Shown: one piece after another, positions 62,451 to 64,000 of the stretch
How the letters are laid out: each line of letters starts with the position of its first letter
How positions within the stretch are numbered: the stretch's first letter is position 1
Source of the DNA: Physcia stellaris
Lineage: Eukaryota > Ascomycota > Lecanoromycetes > Caliciales > Physciaceae
Direction of reading: 5' to 3'
NCBI GenBank assembly: GCA_018902385.1
Contig: JABSSW010000058.1
Coordinates: 62,001 to 126,000 of the forward strand
DNA: 64,000 bases
Position numbers and translations under genes: made by a program
The notes under the pieces: generated by a model
Told to the model about the DNA's origin: nothing
The model's database searches: none
Seen by the model: the letters and a program-made list of their open reading frames with translations, nothing else

Positions 62451-62669
62451 ATGCCTGGAGATTTCGGTTGGAGTCTTATTTTATCAGCGGGAGTTCATAT
62501 GAGGCTAGCGCGATCAGGGCTTGACGTTCACAATCTACTTCTGGCATTCGATTTTCATGTACATATTTGCTTCTTAGATCAAATATTCTCGTTATGTTAT
62601 TTATTGAGTTTTAGGCATGCGCCTTACATTATATTTGATTTTCATCGTGACGAGCGATGTAAAATTCAC

Positions 62670-63036
62670 ACTCGCAAGCGGTTTGCGAGTAGAAAGAAAC
62701 ACGGTCGATCAATTCGTGACGGTCGCACATCTTCAGCACGAAACCTCCTTATTAATTCGCAGTGACGGTGGTTCACTGTCTCTTGCACAGCAGATTTCTC
62801 GTTTTGGGTTTTGCGAGACTAATTGACATCCGGTCAAACGCTCTGCCGAAACAGGTTGCTCGTCGGGGTACGCGAGTAAGCAAAATAAGATCGCCAGTCT
62901 CGTAGGGGTACGCGAGATAAAAGAAAATCGCCAGTTGCTCGTAGGGGGAGCGAGTAGAAACAATGCTTTCATCGCTCGTAGGGGTACGCGAGTGTTTAAA
63001 AGAAAATCGTCAGATCACTTGTAGAGATACGCAAGT
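62670..63036. repeat. Array of seven CTCG...CGAG stem-loops
   Basis: Seven short inverted repeats lie in 370 bases: 62,670-62,690 (ACTCGCAA/TTGCGAGT, 8-base stem), 62,797-62,818 (TCTCG/CGAGA), 62,859-62,876, 62,898-62,917, 62,938-62,954, 62,975-62,992 (all CTCG/CGAG) and 63,017-63,036 (ACTTG/CAAGT). Five have loops of the type TAGGGGTACG or close variants. Several are followed by AAAAGAAAATCG(C/T)CAG, so the unit is an imperfect tandem repeat of roughly 35-45 bases. Composition is normal. No open frame explains it. Confidence 0.75.
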
Positions 63037-64000
63037 CAAAAGAAAATCGTCAGTCTGAAGTTCTCTCTTTGGAGGCGATGATTGCACTTCACTTTCACTA
63101 TGCGCATCGTGGGTCAGCGAGAATGGTCGTGAGTCTGCGAGAATGATCGTGGGTCAACGATAATGACAGTCAATAGTTGATCTTTCTGTTCTGAAAGTCA
63201 GTCAATCAGTGAGTTTGCTACAACGGCAGTCAATTGTCGATTTTCTTTTTCGAGCTTTCGGCATTTAGTCAATAGACGATCTTCGTGCTTTCTCGAGTCA
63301 GTCGGCTCACTCATCAAATGGTTTTTACAATACTCATTTTCTTGAAGCGTTGGGACATCGCTTGTTAAAGAGGAAAATAGAAGTCACACACAACAATCTC
63401 ACACCAAATCATCAAATCAACAAACAATCATCCAAAACTTCAAACAAAATTTTCGGTTTCTAGGTCTGTTACATTTTCAGCATGGCCGAGAAATTCACGC
63501 TTCGCTTCGTTTCGTCAGTGCCTCAGCGAGCCTGCTCGTTTCGTCGGCATTCAGTGAGTTCGCTACAACGATTAGTGAGTTTGCTTCAATGAAATTCTTA
63601 GTGAGTCGGCTAGAACGATCTCAATATGCATGCGTTCGATTTTTACATCTCTGCAGTCAACATCAAGAGGTGAATTTATTACATACAGCGATACGGGAGC
63701 AAATGGCATCGAGAGATGAAGAACAACAGTCAATGCGAGTCTATTACGCAGTCAATTCAGCTCGTTTTTTTCGCAGCCGTTTGTTCGGTCGTCAATGCAG
63801 CCAATATTTTGTCATTCGATTTTCTATTCTATAGTTTGCAGCCAATCAGGACGCGTCGATTAATAAGAACTCGAAAAGCTCAAATTCGAGGAGTTTGAAA
63901 CAGCACACGTTCGCGAAATCGATATCGTCATGCTGCTTTTGCTTTTATTCTGCTCGAGAAATCGGTCGTTTCATCATATTAATCTGCAGGTATTTCAGCG
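63037..64000. other. Unassigned repetitive-looking sequence at right edge
   Basis: Normal composition. The phrases GTGGGTCAGCGAGAATG/GTGAGTCTGCGAGAATG, GTCAATAG/GTCAATTG and GTGAGTTTGCT/GTGAGTTCGCT recur between 63,100 and 63,610, giving the look of degenerate short tandem repeats. Frames are short, none over 81 codons. An A/C-rich stretch at 63,380-63,450 leading to TCTGTTACA and then an ATG at 63,482 could be the leader of a retroelement that continues past the window, but I cannot support that from what is visible. Confidence 0.3.

Noticed and set aside
62670-63036. CRISPR array
   Set aside because: Units vary, spacing is uneven, intervening sequence is itself repeated, and the setting is a eukaryotic chromosome.
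63300-63500. LTR of a young retroelement ending TGTTACA before 63,482
   Set aside because: No partner LTR is inside the window and no pol sequence follows, so it cannot be supported here.

Overview
The window reads as a chromosome segment of a filamentous ascomycete (Pezizomycotina). Genes are dense, with short introns of about 50-60 bases bounded by GT-AG. The proteins are typical of that group: an Slt11-type splicing factor, ERG6, NC2-beta, a GRIP golgin, Lunapark and Nic96. I cannot fix the class or genus. The window falls into three parts.

(1) 1-29,430 is ordinary gene space of balanced base composition. It holds eleven genes I can support: a small putative secreted protein (-), slt11 (-), erg6 (+), NC2-beta/Dr1 (-), a short-chain dehydrogenase (-), a DAO-type FAD oxidoreductase (+), an FGGY carbohydrate kinase (-), a GRIP-domain golgin (-), Lunapark (+), an unrecognised 331-residue protein (-) and Nic96 with an FG-rich N-terminus (-). 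Exon joins were worked out by hand from splice sites, reading phase and family resemblance. Three gene pairs are head to head and share a short promoter: slt11/erg6, SDR/FAD oxidoreductase and golgin/Lunapark. The first 2.3 kb and several intergenic stretches contain nothing I can call.

(2) 29,430-62,450 is an extremely AT-rich block with no host gene. It is a nest of dead transposons. A Tc1/mariner-like transposase is split by an outer Ty3/Gypsy-type LTR element (29,952-59,662; 320-base LTRs; GAAAT target duplication). The outer element carries a Helitron fossil on the minus strand (about 33.45-41.08 kb) and a middle Gypsy element (41,173-56,605; 217-base LTRs). The middle element carries an inner Gypsy element (42,454-50,285; 158/164-base LTRs; GAAAA target duplication). 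The block looks like repeat-induced point mutation (RIP), but the context is unusual. CC/GG are almost gone and CT/AG strongly depleted, while CA/TG and CG remain common. In the three LTR pairs I count 36 base differences: 35 are transitions, and about 26 of these fall at CpC or CpT. Classical RIP prefers CpA. This C-before-pyrimidine footprint is the most interesting signal in the window.

(3) 62,450-64,000 returns abruptly to normal composition. It carries an array of seven short stem-loops with CTCG/CGAG-type arms, one of which has compensated arm changes. Further repetitive, apparently non-coding sequence runs to the window edge.

The genes do not form one pathway. Most are housekeeping: splicing, sterol synthesis, transcription, endomembrane structure and the nuclear pore. 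The block starts only about 100 bases upstream of the Nic96 start codon.
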